DNA from: Tessaracoccus massiliensis
Lineage (GTDB): Bacteria; Actinomycetota; Actinomycetes; Propionibacteriales; Propionibacteriaceae
DNA: 64,000 nt
NCBI RefSeq assembly: GCF_000826065.2
Contig: NZ_LN623542.1
Coordinates: 466,715 to 530,714 of the forward strand
Reading direction: 5' to 3'
Shown: positions 47,770 through 57,323 of the stretch, piece after piece
Numbering within the stretch: position 1 is the first letter of the stretch
Layout of the letters: each line of letters starts with the position of its first letter
Translations under genes and position numbers: made by a program
Notes under the pieces: model-generated
What the model saw: the letters and a program-made list of their open reading frames with translations, nothing else
The model's database searches: none
What the model was told of the DNA's origin: nothing

Positions 47770-50700
47770 TTGTTCCAGCGCATCGCCATCGTCAACCGGG
47801 GTGAAGCCGCCATGCGGCTCATCCACGCCGTGCGCGACCTCAACGCAGAGCACCCACACCGCGACCCCATCGTCACCATCGCGCTCTACACCGACGCGGA
47901 GCGCTCGGCGATGTTCGCCCGCGAGGCCGACGAGGCCTACCCGCTGGGCCCCGCCGTCGAACGCCCGTATCTCAACCACGAACTGCTGGCCCGCGTGCTG
48001 CAGGAGGCCCGGGCCGACGCGGTGTGGGTGGGCTGGGGCTTCGTCGCGGAGGACCCGGCGTTCGCCGACCTCGTCGAGTCCCTCGGCATCACCTTCATCG
48101 GCCCGTCGGGCGACGCGATGCGCAAGCTCGGCGACAAGATCGGCTCCAAGCTCATCGCCGAGGAGGTGGGCGTGCCCGTGGCACCCTGGTCGCGCGGCGG
48201 CGTCGACACCCTCGACGGGGCCCTCGCCGCCGCCGAGACCATCGGCTACCCGCTCATGCTGAAGGCGACCGCGGGCGGTGGCGGCCGCGGCATCCGCCGC
48301 GTCGATTCCGCCGACGACCTCGCCGAGGCGTACCAGCGCACCCGTGACGAGGCCGAGCGCGCGTTCGGCTCCGGCGTGGTGTTCCTCGAGAAGCTGGTCA
48401 CCGGCGCCCGCCACGTGGAGGTGCAGCTCATCGCCGACGCCCACGGCAACGCCTGGGCCATCGGCGTGCGCGACTGCACCGTGCAGCGTCGCAACCAGAA
48501 GGTCATCGAGGAATCCTCCTCCCCGCTGCTGAGCCCCGAGCAGAACGCTGAGATCAAGGCCTCCGCCGAGAGACTGGCGCTCGCGGTCGGCTACCAGGGC
48601 GCCGGCACCGTCGAGTTCCTCTACCACCCCGACGAGCAGCAGTTCGCATTCCTCGAGGTCAACACCCGCCTCCAGGTGGAGCACCCCATCACCGAGGTCA
48701 CCAACGACTTCGACCTGGTCAAAGCCCAGATCCGTGTCGCCGCCGGCGAAAAGCTCGACGACAGGCCCACCGAGTTCGGCCACGCCGTCGAGGCCCGCCT
48801 CAATGCCGAGGACCCGGACCGTGACTTCGCCCCATCCCCCGGCCTCATCACCCGCCTGGACCTGCCCGCAGGGCCCGGCATCCGCGTCGACACGGGCGTG
48901 GCGGAGGGCGACTCCATCCCGGCAGATTTCGATTCCATGATCGCCAAGATCATCGCCTTCGGCCGCACCCGCACGGAGGCGCTGGGCCGGCTGCGCCGCG
49001 CGATGGCCGAGACCACCGTCGTCATCGAGGGCGGCGCCACCAATAAGAGCTTCATCCTGGAACTCCTCGCGCAGCCCGAGGTCACCGGCTCCCGCGCGGG
49101 CCAGGGTCGACGGGCGGCCCGCGTGGAATGGGCCGACACCGGCTGGATCGACCGGGTCCGCGCCGACGGCGGGCTCATCGCCGACGAACACGCCGGCATC
49201 GCGCTGGTCGCCGCGGCCATCGAGGGCTATCTGGAGAACACCCGCATCGAGACCGAGCGGCTGCTGAGCACCGCGCACGGCGGCCGCCCGCAGACGCAGC
49301 ACAGGTCCGGCCTCACCGTGGACCTCAAGCTCCGCGGGATCGTCCACAAGGTCACCGCCTACGCCACCGCCCCCGGGCGGTTCCGGGTGCTGGTGGACGG
49401 GCAGGTCGCCGACGCGGAGATCGAGCGCCTCGACGACGTGCACGGCCGCATCGTCGTCAACGGGGAGAGGCACCGCATCGTCAGCGCGACGCACGGCCCG
49501 GAGCACCTCATCGAGGTGGACGGCGTCACGCACCGCGTCTCCCGCGACGAGGGCGGCGTGCTGCGCTCCCCCGCGCCCGCGCTGGTGGTGGCGACCCCCG
49601 TGAAGGTGGGCGACGAGGTGGAGGCCGGCGCCCCCGTCGTGGTGCTGGAGTCCATGAAGATGGAGACCGCCATCCCCGCCCCGTTCGCGGCACGGGTCAA
49701 GGAACTGCACGTGATGACCGGCTCCCAGGTGGAGTCCATGGCCCCGCTGGTGCGCCTCGAGCCCCTCGGCGACGGCAACGGCGTTGTCGCGGTGGACGAC
49801 ACGACGCAGGTGTATCTGCCGCCCTCGGCACCTGGGTCAGCCGCTGGCGGCCGGCCGAAGGGCGAGGAAGTCCAGGCGCTGCTGGGTGAGCTCTCGGCCA
49901 TCCTGATGGGCTACGACCTCGACCCCGGCGCCAACACGCTCGCCGCCTACCTCGCAGCGCGGGACGAGGCGCGCGCGCAGGGCGTCGACACGCTGCCCGG
50001 CGAGATCGGGCTGATCGCGCTGTTCGCCGACCTCGCGGAGCTGTCCCGCAACCGCCCGTTCGGGGAGCAGGACAACACGGAGCTGCGCATCCATTCGGAC
50101 CGCGAGCACTTCCACCGCTACCTCACCACGCTCGACGCGGACCGCGCCGGCCTGCCCGCCCAGTTCGTCGAGCGGCTCGGGCGGGTGCTGCGCCACTACG
50201 GCGTCGAGTCGCTGGACCGCACTCCGGAGCTGGAGGAGGCGGTGCTGCGCATCTTCCTCGCCCAGAAGCGCCAGGCCACTGACGTGCCGATCGTGCTGGG
50301 GATCCTGGACCGATGGATCTCTGAGCCCGCGCCCGACGCGGACCGCGCCGCCTCCGCCCGCGCGGATCTCGAGCGCCTGCTGCGGGCGACGCAGCTGCGG
50401 TTCCCCGCCGTCGGCGACCTCGCCCGCTCCGTGCGGTTCCGCTGGTTCGACCAGCCGCAGGTGGATGCCGAGCGTGCCGAGATCCTCGCCGGCTTCGGCG
50501 CCGAGTTGGAGGCCCTCGTCGCCAACCCGCAGGCCGCCGACTACGAGGCCCGCATCCTGAAGCTCGCCGATGTGCATGAATGGACGGCCAACTATCTCGC
50601 CAGCCGCCTGGCCGACGGGGTGCCCGCGCATGAGCCCATGCTCGAGGTGCTGCTGCACAAGTACTACGCCGATTACGACCTGAGTGACGTGCACCGCCTC

Positions 50701-53439
50701 GAGGTGGACGGGCGCGCGGTGGTGATCGCCGATTACCTCCTGGAGGGTCGCCCGCGCCGGTTCGTGACAACCGTGGGCACCAGGGAGGAGCTGGCCAACG
50801 GCGCGCTGGAGCGCGTCGTCTCCCAGATGTTCGCCGCCCGCCCAGAGGGGCACGACGCCGTGGCCGAGATGTACGTCGCCTGGCCCGGATCCTTCGATGA
50901 GGACGCCGTGAGCGAGGAACTCGCGGGGCTGCTCAACGGGTGGGCCTGGGACCCGGCCACCAAGCGGGTCGCTGTGGGCGTGTGCCTGGCCGACGGCACC
51001 GTCGAGTACCGCTCCTTCCGCTTCGACGACGGCGGCTCGCTGTACGAGGACCAGCGGGTGCGCTCGCTGCACCCCATGACCGGGCGCCGCCTGGACCTGT
51101 GGCGGCTGCGCGAGTTCGACACCACCCGCCTGCCGGCCCCAGACGACGTGCTGCTGTACGAATGCGTGGCCAAGACCAACCCTGGCGACCGCCGCCTGGT
51201 CGCGATGGCCCAGGTGCGGCAACTGGGCGTGGTGCGGGACCGCGAGGGCAACCTCCTCGGCCTGCCCCACGCCGAGCGCGCAGTGCAGAACTGCCTGGAG
51301 GCGATCCGTCGCACCCGCTCATCGCGCGGTTCGGCCGGGTCGAAGATGGACATGAACCACGTGTGGGTCTACGTCTGGCCGCCGGTGAATCTGGGCCTCG
51401 ACGACATCAAGCCGCTGCAGGACCGCATCACCCCGCTCTCCGACGGCGCCGGCATCGAGGAAGTGCTGTGCCACGGCCGCTTCGTCACGTCCCCTGAGCC
51501 CTCGCCGGTTGAGCCTGCGAGCGCAGCGAGCAGTGTCGAAACCCATGAAGCGGTCACAGCTTCCGCATCACCGGCGTCTGCCACCTCCCCCGGTTTCGAC
51601 ACGACCGCGCCCCTCGCAAGATCGGGGGCGGTCGGCTCAACCAGCGTGTTGACCCCGCTCGCGGTGCGGTTCCACGCGAAGCCGGGCTCCGGCGTGACCA
51701 CCACCGTCACTCCCCCGCCCACCGAGCCGCTCAAGCCGCTCGACGAGTACGCGGGCAAGGTGCTCCGCGCCCGCCGTCGCGGCCTGGTCTACCCGTACGA
51801 GCTCACCGGCAGCCTGGCCGGCGAGGGCGGCTCGCTCGTCGAACTGGACCTCGACGAGGCCGGCCGACTGGTGGAGGTGGACCGCGAACCGGGCCGCAAC
51901 AAGGCCGGCATCATCTGCGCCCGCGTCACCACCCCCACCGCGCTGCACCCCGCGGGCGTCACGCGCATCGTGCTGTCCGGCGACCCGACGAAGGGCCTGG
52001 GCGCCGTCGCGGAGCCGGAGTGCTCACGCATCATCGCGGCGATCAACCTGGCCGAGGAGATGGGCGTGCCGCTCGAGTGGTTCACGCTGTCCTCCGGCGC
52101 GCGGATCTCGATGGAATCCGGCACGGAGAACATGGACTGGGTGGCGGCGGCGCTGCGTCGGATCGTCGAATTCACCCAGGCCGGCGGCGAGATCAACGTG
52201 GTGGTGGCGGGCATCAACGTGGGCGCGCAGCCGTACTGGAACGCCGAGGCCACCATGCTCATGCACACCAAGGGCATCCTCGTGATGACCCCGGATTCGG
52301 CAATGGTGCTCACCGGCAAGCAGTCCCTGGATTTCTCCGGCGGCGTCTCCGCCGAGGACAACTTCGGCATCGGCGGCTACGACCGCGTGATGGGGCCCAA
52401 CGGCCAGGCGCAGTACTGGGCGCCCAACCTGGGCGCGGCCATGGGCATCCTGTTGGCGCACTACGACCGCACCTACGTCGCGGCCGGTGAGGACTCCCCC
52501 CGCACCGCGCCGACGACGGACCCGGCCGATCGCGACATCTCGGACTTCCCGCACCACAGCGATGGCTCGGACTTCGCGACGGTGGGCCAGATCTTCTCCG
52601 CCGAGCACAACCCGGACCGCAAGAAGGCCTTCGACATCCGCACGGTGATCGCCTCGGTCTGCGACCAGGACCACCCCCGCGTGGAGCGCTGGGCCGGCAT
52701 GGCGGAGGCCGAGACCGCCGTCGTGATCGACGCGCGCATCGGCGGGCATTCGGTCAGCGTGCTGGGCATCGAGTCCAAGCCGGTGCCGCGGGCGGGATTC
52801 CCGCCCACCGACGGCCCGGACACGTTCACCGCGGGCACACTGTTCCCGCGCTCGTCGAAGAAGGCGGCGCGGGCCATCAACGCCGCCTCGGGCAACCGGC
52901 CGCTGGTGGTGTTGGCCAACCTGTCGGGCTTCGACGGCTCGCCGGAGTCGATGCGCAACCTGCAGTTGGAGTACGGCGCGGAGATCGGTCGCGCGATCGT
53001 CAACTTCGACGGCCCCATCGTCTTCGTCGTGATTTCGCGCTACCACGGCGGCGCGTTCGTGGTGTTCTCCAAGCAGCTCAACGAGAACATGACGGTGCTG
53101 GCCATCGAGGGCTCCTACGCCTCGGTGTTGGGCGGCGCGCCTGCGGCGGCCGTCGTGTTCGCCGGGGACGTGGCCAAGCGCACGGCTGCGGATGCGCGGG
53201 TGCGTGAGATCGAGCAGCGGCTCCAGACGGCCGAGCCGCAGGACCGGGCGGCGCTCCAGTTGGAGCTCGTCGAGGCCCGTGGGGCGGTGCGGGCGGAGAA
53301 GATCTCCGAGGTGGCCGCCGAGTTCGACGGCGTGCACAGCATCCACCGCGCCGTCGAGGTGGGTTCGGTGGACAGGGTGATCGCCCCGTCGGAGCTGCGC
53401 CCGTCGATCATCGAGACCATCGAGGCCTACCGGCGCTGA
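47770..53439 (+). CDS. Single-chain acetyl/propionyl-CoA carboxylase (BC-BCCP-CT fusion)
   Basis: 1889 residues from a TTG at 47770, chosen because AGGAGG lies 7 nt upstream and RIAIVNRGEAAMRLIHAVRD starts the biotin-carboxylase fold. Order: ATP-grasp biotin carboxylase (about 1-455, MLKATAGGGGRGIRRV); biotinyl domain with VLESMKMETA (biotin Lys630); a central region; carboxyltransferase (about 1300-1860, ending with SKQLNENMTVLAIEGSYASVLGGAPAAAVVF). It makes malonyl- or methylmalonyl-CoA from acetyl/propionyl-CoA and bicarbonate, in lipid or odd-chain metabolism. Residues about 1246-1292 are read from an inserted repeat. Confidence 0.93.
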   Translation: MFQRIAIVNRGEAAMRLIHAVRDLNAEHPHRDPIVTIALYTDAERSAMFAREADEAYPLGPAVERPYLNHELLARVLQEARADAVWVGWGFVAEDPAFADLVESLGITFIGPSGDAMRKLGDKIGSKLIAEEVGVPVAPWSRGGVDTLDGALAAAETIGYPLMLKATAGGGGRGIRRVDSADDLAEAYQRTRDEAERAFGSGVVFLEKLVTGARHVEVQLIADAHGNAWAIGVRDCTVQRRNQKVIEESSSPLLSPEQNAEIKASAERLALAVGYQGAGTVEFLYHPDEQQFAFLEVNTRLQVEHPITEVTNDFDLVKAQIRVAAGEKLDDRPTEFGHAVEARLNAEDPDRDFAPSPGLITRLDLPAGPGIRVDTGVAEGDSIPADFDSMIAKIIAFGRTRTEALGRLRRAMAETTVVIEGGATNKSFILELLAQPEVTGSRAGQGRRAARVEWADTGWIDRVRADGGLIADEHAGIALVAAAIEGYLENTRIETERLLSTAHGGRPQTQHRSGLTVDLKLRGIVHKVTAYATAPGRFRVLVDGQVADAEIERLDDVHGRIVVNGERHRIVSATHGPEHLIEVDGVTHRVSRDEGGVLRSPAPALVVATPVKVGDEVEAGAPVVVLESMKMETAIPAPFAARVKELHVMTGSQVESMAPLVRLEPLGDGNGVVAVDDTTQVYLPPSAPGSAAGGRPKGEEVQALLGELSAILMGYDLDPGANTLAAYLAARDEARAQGVDTLPGEIGLIALFADLAELSRNRPFGEQDNTELRIHSDREHFHRYLTTLDADRAGLPAQFVERLGRVLRHYGVESLDRTPELEEAVLRIFLAQKRQATDVPIVLGILDRWISEPAPDADRAASARADLERLLRATQLRFPAVGDLARSVRFRWFDQPQVDAERAEILAGFGAELEALVANPQAADYEARILKLADVHEWTANYLASRLADGVPAHEPMLEVLLHKYYADYDLSDVHRLEVDGRAVVIADYLLEGRPRRFVTTVGTREELANGALERVVSQMFAARPEGHDAVAEMYVAWPGSFDEDAVSEELAGLLNGWAWDPATKRVAVGVCLADGTVEYRSFRFDDGGSLYEDQRVRSLHPMTGRRLDLWRLREFDTTRLPAPDDVLLYECVAKTNPGDRRLVAMAQVRQLGVVRDREGNLLGLPHAERAVQNCLEAIRRTRSSRGSAGSKMDMNHVWVYVWPPVNLGLDDIKPLQDRITPLSDGAGIEEVLCHGRFVTSPEPSPVEPASAASSVETHEAVTASASPASATSPGFDTTAPLARSGAVGSTSVLTPLAVRFHAKPGSGVTTTVTPPPTEPLKPLDEYAGKVLRARRRGLVYPYELTGSLAGEGGSLVELDLDEAGRLVEVDREPGRNKAGIICARVTTPTALHPAGVTRIVLSGDPTKGLGAVAEPECSRIIAAINLAEEMGVPLEWFTLSSGARISMESGTENMDWVAAALRRIVEFTQAGGEINVVVAGINVGAQPYWNAEATMLMHTKGILVMTPDSAMVLTGKQSLDFSGGVSAEDNFGIGGYDRVMGPNGQAQYWAPNLGAAMGILLAHYDRTYVAAGEDSPRTAPTTDPADRDISDFPHHSDGSDFATVGQIFSAEHNPDRKKAFDIRTVIASVCDQDHPRVERWAGMAEAETAVVIDARIGGHSVSVLGIESKPVPRAGFPPTDGPDTFTAGTLFPRSSKKAARAINAASGNRPLVVLANLSGFDGSPESMRNLQLEYGAEIGRAIVNFDGPIVFVVISRYHGGAFVVFSKQLNENMTVLAIEGSYASVLGGAPAAAVVFAGDVAKRTAADARVREIEQRLQTAEPQDRAALQLELVEARGAVRAEKISEVAAEFDGVHSIHRAVEVGSVDRVIAPSELRPSIIETIEAYRR
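51507..51643. repeat. Composite palindromic element in frame inside the carboxylase gene
   Basis: GGTTGAGCC...GTCGAAACCC, about 50 bp of unrelated sequence, then CGGTTTCGACAC...CGGCTCAACCA: two units in inverted orientation. Read as VEPASAASSVET...GFDTTAPLARSGAVGSTS in the protein, in a linker between the central and carboxyltransferase regions. Confidence 0.85.
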
Positions 53440-53473
53440 TCACCAGGGAGTACGGCAATATGGGTCGTCAGAT

Positions 53474-53755
53474 ATGGAGGCCCACATCTACCGGCCACCT
53501 TCCACCGCCACCCAGGCGCTCGCTGCGGTGCGGGCGCTCGAGTCGCTGCCCAATGCCCGGCTATTGGGTGAGACCGCCAGCCACTTCGGCGTCCTGGAAG
53601 GCTCCGTCGGCCCGGGCGTGACCGGCCCGAAGTGGCACGATGCGCGGATCGCGGCCATCTGTCTGGCGCATGGCGTCAGCGAGCTGTGGACGGCAGACAG
53701 GGACTTCAGCTACTTCCCGAAGCTGCGCACCCGCAACCCCCTCGTACCGGCCTGA
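53474..53755 (+). CDS. Truncated PIN-domain (VapC-like) remnant
   Basis: 93 residues. EALAAVRALESLPNARLL-like and GPKWHDARIAAICLAHGVSELWTADRDFSYFP match the C-terminal half of VapC PIN toxins, including the conserved His-Asp-Ala-Arg and Thr-Ala-Asp-Arg-Asp-Phe acidic motif. The N-terminal ~50 residues with the first catalytic Asp are missing, and no antitoxin gene lies nearby. Probably non-functional. The frame is intact for what remains, so the loss may be an old deletion next to the carboxylase gene. Confidence 0.65.
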   Translation: MEAHIYRPPSTATQALAAVRALESLPNARLLGETASHFGVLEGSVGPGVTGPKWHDARIAAICLAHGVSELWTADRDFSYFPKLRTRNPLVPA

Positions 53756-53758
53756 GCG

Positions 53759-54379
53759 TCAGCCGGTCCCGAGGCCCAGCGCCTTGCCGTGGGTGGTGGC
53801 GTCGTCGAGGATGCTGACGATGTACTCGGCAACGTCTGCGCGCGAGATCATCGCCTTCATCGCGCGCCCCTCGGCGGTCTCCTGCGCCACGACGGCGCCG
53901 GTGGCCGGCTTGTCGTTGAGCCCTCCGGGGCGCACCACCGTCCAGTCGAGGCCGCTGGCGAACACTGCGGCCTCCTGGTCGTTGTGATCCGCGAGCGGCG
54001 CCGCCAGCACGGTCTTGGCGATGAGCCGGCCGGGGAGGGCCATGAGCGCGCCGGAGTCGCCCGCGCCGAGTGAGGACTGCACGATGAGCCGCCGCACGCC
54101 GGCGTCGCGCATCGCCCGGATGACGCTGCGGGTGACCTTCGCACGGTGGCGCGAGGACCCCTTGGCGCCGCCGACGGTCACCACGACGGCGTCCGCGCCG
54201 TCGATCGCCTGCTTGACCGCTGCGTGGTCGAGGGCGTCGCCGCGCACGTCGAGCGCACCCACTGGCAGATCCTTGGCTCCGCTGCGCGAGAAGCAGGTCA
54301 CGTCGTGGCCCCGCTCCGCCGCAAGACGCACCCTCTCTGCGCCCGTGCCGCTGTTGCCTCCGATGACGGTGATTCGCAT
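53759..54379 (-). CDS. NAD(P)-binding Rossmann-fold protein (NmrA/SDR-a like)
   Basis: 206 residues. Starts MRITVIGGNSGTGAERVRLAAERGHDVTCFSRS, the atypical-SDR cofactor loop; VVVTVGGAKGSSRHRAK and VRPGGLNDKPATG follow the pattern of NAD(P)H-binding, often YwnB/SDR_a5-like enzymes. No Tyr-x3-Lys. A flavin reductase, epimerase-like or redox sensor role is possible; the sequence does not decide. Divergent from the flavin monooxygenase-like gene. Confidence 0.8.
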   Translation of the reverse strand: MRITVIGGNSGTGAERVRLAAERGHDVTCFSRSGAKDLPVGALDVRGDALDHAAVKQAIDGADAVVVTVGGAKGSSRHRAKVTRSVIRAMRDAGVRRLIVQSSLGAGDSGALMALPGRLIAKTVLAAPLADHNDQEAAVFASGLDWTVVRPGGLNDKPATGAVVAQETAEGRAMKAMISRADVAEYIVSILDDATTHGKALGLGTG

Positions 54380-54418
54380 GGGCCCAGTATGACAGTCAGG
54401 AATATTGAAGGTTCAACT

Positions 54419-55516
54419 ATGGTTGTGTCCGGCATGGACATTGACGCGCTGGTGATCGGGGGCGGGCAGGCAGGCCTGTCCGCCGCCTACCACCTCCAGC
54501 GCCTAGGGATCAGCTTCGTGGTGCTCGACGCCAACGACGCGCCCGGTGGGGCATGGCAGCACCGGTGGGATTCGTTGACGATGCACGACGTGCACGGGGT
54601 TGCGGACCTGCCCGGGGTCGAGGCGCCCGCGTGGGACCGCGGCGCCCGGGCCAACGTCGAGGTGCCGCGGTACTTCGCCGGGTACGAACGTCGGTTCCAC
54701 CTGCCCATCGAGCGCCCGGTGCGCGTGCTGCGGGTGGAATCCGCCGGGAGCCGTGCGGGGCACATGCTCGTGCACACCGACCGCGGCACCTGGCGCACCC
54801 GCTCCCTCATCAACGCGACCGGCACCTGGGACACCCCGTTCATCCCCTACTACCCCGGGCGCGAGACGTTCCGCGGGCGGCAGCTCCACACCGCGCACTA
54901 CCCCGGCCCGGCTGCCCTGGCCGGGCAGCGGGTGGTGGTGATCGGCGGCGGGGCCTCGGCGGTGCAGTTCCTGGGCGAGCTCGCCGGCCTCGCCGAGGTC
55001 ACCTGGGTCACGCGACGCCCGCCCGTGTGGCGCACCACGGAGTTCGACCCCGACGCGGGGCGCGAGGCGGTCGCCCTCGTCGAGGAGCGCGTCAAGCGCG
55101 GCCTGCCGCCGGAATCGGTGGTCAGCGTGACGGGCCTGATGCTGCGGGAACAGGAGCAGCGCGCCCAGGCGATGGGCGTCTACGACGCGCGGCGCGAGAT
55201 GTTCACCCGGATCGAGCCCGACGGCGTGCGCTTCGCCGACGGCAGCTTCCAGCCGGCCGACGTGTTGCTGTGGGCCACCGGGTTCCGCCCGACGATCGGC
55301 CACCTGGCGCCGCTGCGGTTGCGCTCGCCCGAGGGCGGGATCGAACTACTGGCCCCGCGGGACCCCCACACGTTCACCACCTCGGCCGTCGGCGGGCGGA
55401 TCCACTTCGTGGGCTACGGGCCGTCGGCCTCGACGATAGGCGCCACGCGCGCGGGTCGCGTCGCAGCGCTGTCGGTGCGCGACCAACTGGCCGCAACCGG
55501 CGACCCGGCTGCGTAA
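54419..55516 (+). CDS. Flavin-dependent monooxygenase/oxidoreductase
   Basis: 365 residues from the ATG at 54419 (GAAGG 7 nt upstream). FAD loop VIGGGQAGLSAAYHLQRLG at residues 11-29, GGAWQHRWDSLTMHD, the NADPH loop VVVIGGGASAVQFLGELA near 170, and the late ATG motif VLLWATGFRPTIGHL. The layout is that of YUCCA/FMO-like and thioredoxin-reductase-like flavoproteins. It oxidises an unknown soft nucleophile or ketone. No signal peptide. Its neighbour on the other strand is an NAD(P)-binding protein. Confidence 0.85.
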   Translation: MVVSGMDIDALVIGGGQAGLSAAYHLQRLGISFVVLDANDAPGGAWQHRWDSLTMHDVHGVADLPGVEAPAWDRGARANVEVPRYFAGYERRFHLPIERPVRVLRVESAGSRAGHMLVHTDRGTWRTRSLINATGTWDTPFIPYYPGRETFRGRQLHTAHYPGPAALAGQRVVVIGGGASAVQFLGELAGLAEVTWVTRRPPVWRTTEFDPDAGREAVALVEERVKRGLPPESVVSVTGLMLREQEQRAQAMGVYDARREMFTRIEPDGVRFADGSFQPADVLLWATGFRPTIGHLAPLRLRSPEGGIELLAPRDPHTFTTSAVGGRIHFVGYGPSASTIGATRAGRVAALSVRDQLAATGDPAA

Positions 55517-55547
55517 TATTCTGGAGCGTCGAAGAGAAGGAGTCCCT

Positions 55548-55856
55548 GTGTACGACGTGCCAGATGCCGAACGCGAGGTCGCGTTGGAGTACCTACCCCC
55601 GGTGATCTATCTGCCCGTGGCACAGGTGTCGACCCCAGACGGCCCCACCGTCGAGATGCGGCAGCTCGATGACGGGCGCTTGGCGTTGCTCGCCTACACC
55701 GCCCTCGACAGGCTCGCCCGCTGCCAGGGCCCCGCCCAGCCCTGGATTCTCCTTCCCATGGAGAATCTCAATGACATCAACGAGCGCCAGCCTTACGACG
55801 TCATCTACTTCGACGTCCCGCTCGATGAGCAGCTGAGGCGAGGTGCCCGTGACTGA
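55548..55856 (+). CDS. Small SseB/SAV_915-like protein, first gene of the WXG100-type cassette
   Basis: 102 residues from a GTG with AAGGAG upstream. Mixed alpha/beta: LEYLPPVIYLPVAQVSTPDGPTVEMRQLDDGRLALLAYTALDRLARCQGP then DVIYFDVPLD. The pattern LLAYTALDRL...CGP resembles SseB-type and SAV_915-family proteins of actinobacteria, several of which sit beside type VII secretion genes. It overlaps the next gene by 14 bp. Probably a partner or chaperone of the effector; role inferred. Confidence 0.6.
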   Translation: MYDVPDAEREVALEYLPPVIYLPVAQVSTPDGPTVEMRQLDDGRLALLAYTALDRLARCQGPAQPWILLPMENLNDINERQPYDVIYFDVPLDEQLRRGARD

Positions 55857-56139
55857 CTACCAGGTGGAACACTCCGCGGCCCGCGACATCGCGAAACTGC
55901 ACGTGGAGTCGCACGACAAGCTGGAGGGTCTGTCCAAGACCATTCCCACGGACATCGACGGTGGCGTCGGCGCCGATCTGATGCTGAACATCCTGAGCGC
56001 GATCGCCACCGATGCCGGCTCCATCGCTGCAATCCAAGCGGATGCGGCCAACCGGATGGACACCACCGTTGATCTGTACGACGGCATCGAGGAAGACGCC
56101 GAGGAGGCGTTCGGGCAACTGGCGAAGGAGATCCCGTGA
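55843..56139 (+). CDS. WXG100-like small helical protein
   Basis: 98 residues from the GTG at 55843; a GTG at 55849 is also possible, and GAGG upstream does not decide. Predicted to be two long helices (about 10-40 and 45-90) with charged and hydrophobic heptads: HSAARDIAKLHVESHDKLEGLSK, then GGVGADLMLNILSAIATDAGSIAAIQADAANRMDTTVDLY. It lacks a plain Trp-x-Gly turn but has the size and helical pattern of Esx-type partners. It overlaps the effector gene by 4 bp (GTGA). Confidence 0.55.
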   Translation: MPVTDYQVEHSAARDIAKLHVESHDKLEGLSKTIPTDIDGGVGADLMLNILSAIATDAGSIAAIQADAANRMDTTVDLYDGIEEDAEEAFGQLAKEIP

Positions 56140-57323
56140 GCATCGAGACGCTGATGGAGGGCGACCCGGATTCTGTGACGGCCGCTGCGGATTGGCTCGA
56201 CGACCTGGCTGGGGCCCTTGATGAGGGCCGGGCGAACACCCGTCGTGGCCGGGAGCGATCCCGGCAGATCTGGGGCGGCATCGCCTCCAACGGATACCGC
56301 GATTTCGCATCAGATCTGCTCGACGCCTGTCGCGAGACTGAAACCCGCGCAGAGAAGGCCACAGACCGCTTCCGCTCCTACTCGCAGCAACTCCGCTGGC
56401 GTCAGGAGGACATGGAAGGCCACCGCACGGATGCCGCCAACGGCGGTCTGACTGTGGTTGGCACCGTCATCCACCAGCCACCGACGGCGGTGCGGCCCAC
56501 GATGCCCTCCGGCGACGTGACCGAACAGCAGGTCAACGACTACAACGCCAAGGTGGAGCGGTACAACGCGGCCCTGGCCAAGATCGATGTCTACTCGCGA
56601 ACCCAGGAAAAGGTGCAGAAGACGTTCGAGCGCCTGGATGACTGGGTCGTCGAGCATCTCGTACCCCAGGAGGCCAGCGTTCAGGAACCCTCGGCCGCGG
56701 GCGTCATGGCGGCGGGTCTCAAGCAGCTGCCGCCCGTTGCCCGAGACCTGGTGGTCTCCACTGCCGAGGAGACCTTCAAGCAGCGCAGCGACGACATCCT
56801 CGCTGCGGCGCGGGCCAAAGCCACCGCCGATGCGGCGGCACGCTCCGGCAACCCCGCCGTGCGCTCCGGCCGGAAACCACCCCGCGAGGAGGCGGTGCAG
56901 AAGCGACTCGACCGGCGCACCGGTTATGCGAACAAGATGGCCAAGGCGGCCAAGTGGTCCAAGGGGCTCGGCATCGTCGGCCTCGCCATCACGGTGGCGA
57001 CCGGCGGGGCTGAGATCGCTGCCGGCGCCTCCCCCAGCAGCGTGGGCATCGAGACCATCGCGGGCATCGGCGGCGGGATCCTGGGTGGCGCCGCAGTGGT
57101 CGCCGGCGCTGCGGCGCTCGGCGTGGCGGCTCCTGCCGTCGCGGTGGCCGCAGGCGCCGTCGTCGTGGGTGGACTCGTCGCCTGGGGTGCGGGCGCAGCC
57201 TATGAGCATCTTGTCCCTCAACATGTGCGCGAGAAGATCGATGAGGGCATCCGCGATACGGCCTCCGCGGTGTGGGACGGGGCGAAGTCCGCCGGCAGAT
57301 GGGTGAAAGGGCTCTTCACTTGA
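56136..57323 (+). CDS. WXG-type secreted effector candidate with glycine-rich membrane region
   Basis: 395 residues. The N-terminal helical domain (about 10-100) has a WGG turn (RSRQIWGGIASNGYRDF), the WXG/LXG export signal type. A coiled coil (about 125-180) follows, then an Ala/Lys-rich segment and a strongly hydrophobic, glycine-spaced region (about 285-365: GIVGLAITVATGG, IAGIGGGILGGAAVVAGAAALGVAAPA) and a short amphipathic end. The last part resembles glycine-zipper pore formers. It is coupled by overlap to the small protein before it and to the membrane protein after it. Toxin function is inference. Confidence 0.6.
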   Translation: MSIETLMEGDPDSVTAAADWLDDLAGALDEGRANTRRGRERSRQIWGGIASNGYRDFASDLLDACRETETRAEKATDRFRSYSQQLRWRQEDMEGHRTDAANGGLTVVGTVIHQPPTAVRPTMPSGDVTEQQVNDYNAKVERYNAALAKIDVYSRTQEKVQKTFERLDDWVVEHLVPQEASVQEPSAAGVMAAGLKQLPPVARDLVVSTAEETFKQRSDDILAAARAKATADAAARSGNPAVRSGRKPPREEAVQKRLDRRTGYANKMAKAAKWSKGLGIVGLAITVATGGAEIAAGASPSSVGIETIAGIGGGILGGAAVVAGAAALGVAAPAVAVAAGAVVVGGLVAWGAGAAYEHLVPQHVREKIDEGIRDTASAVWDGAKSAGRWVKGLFT

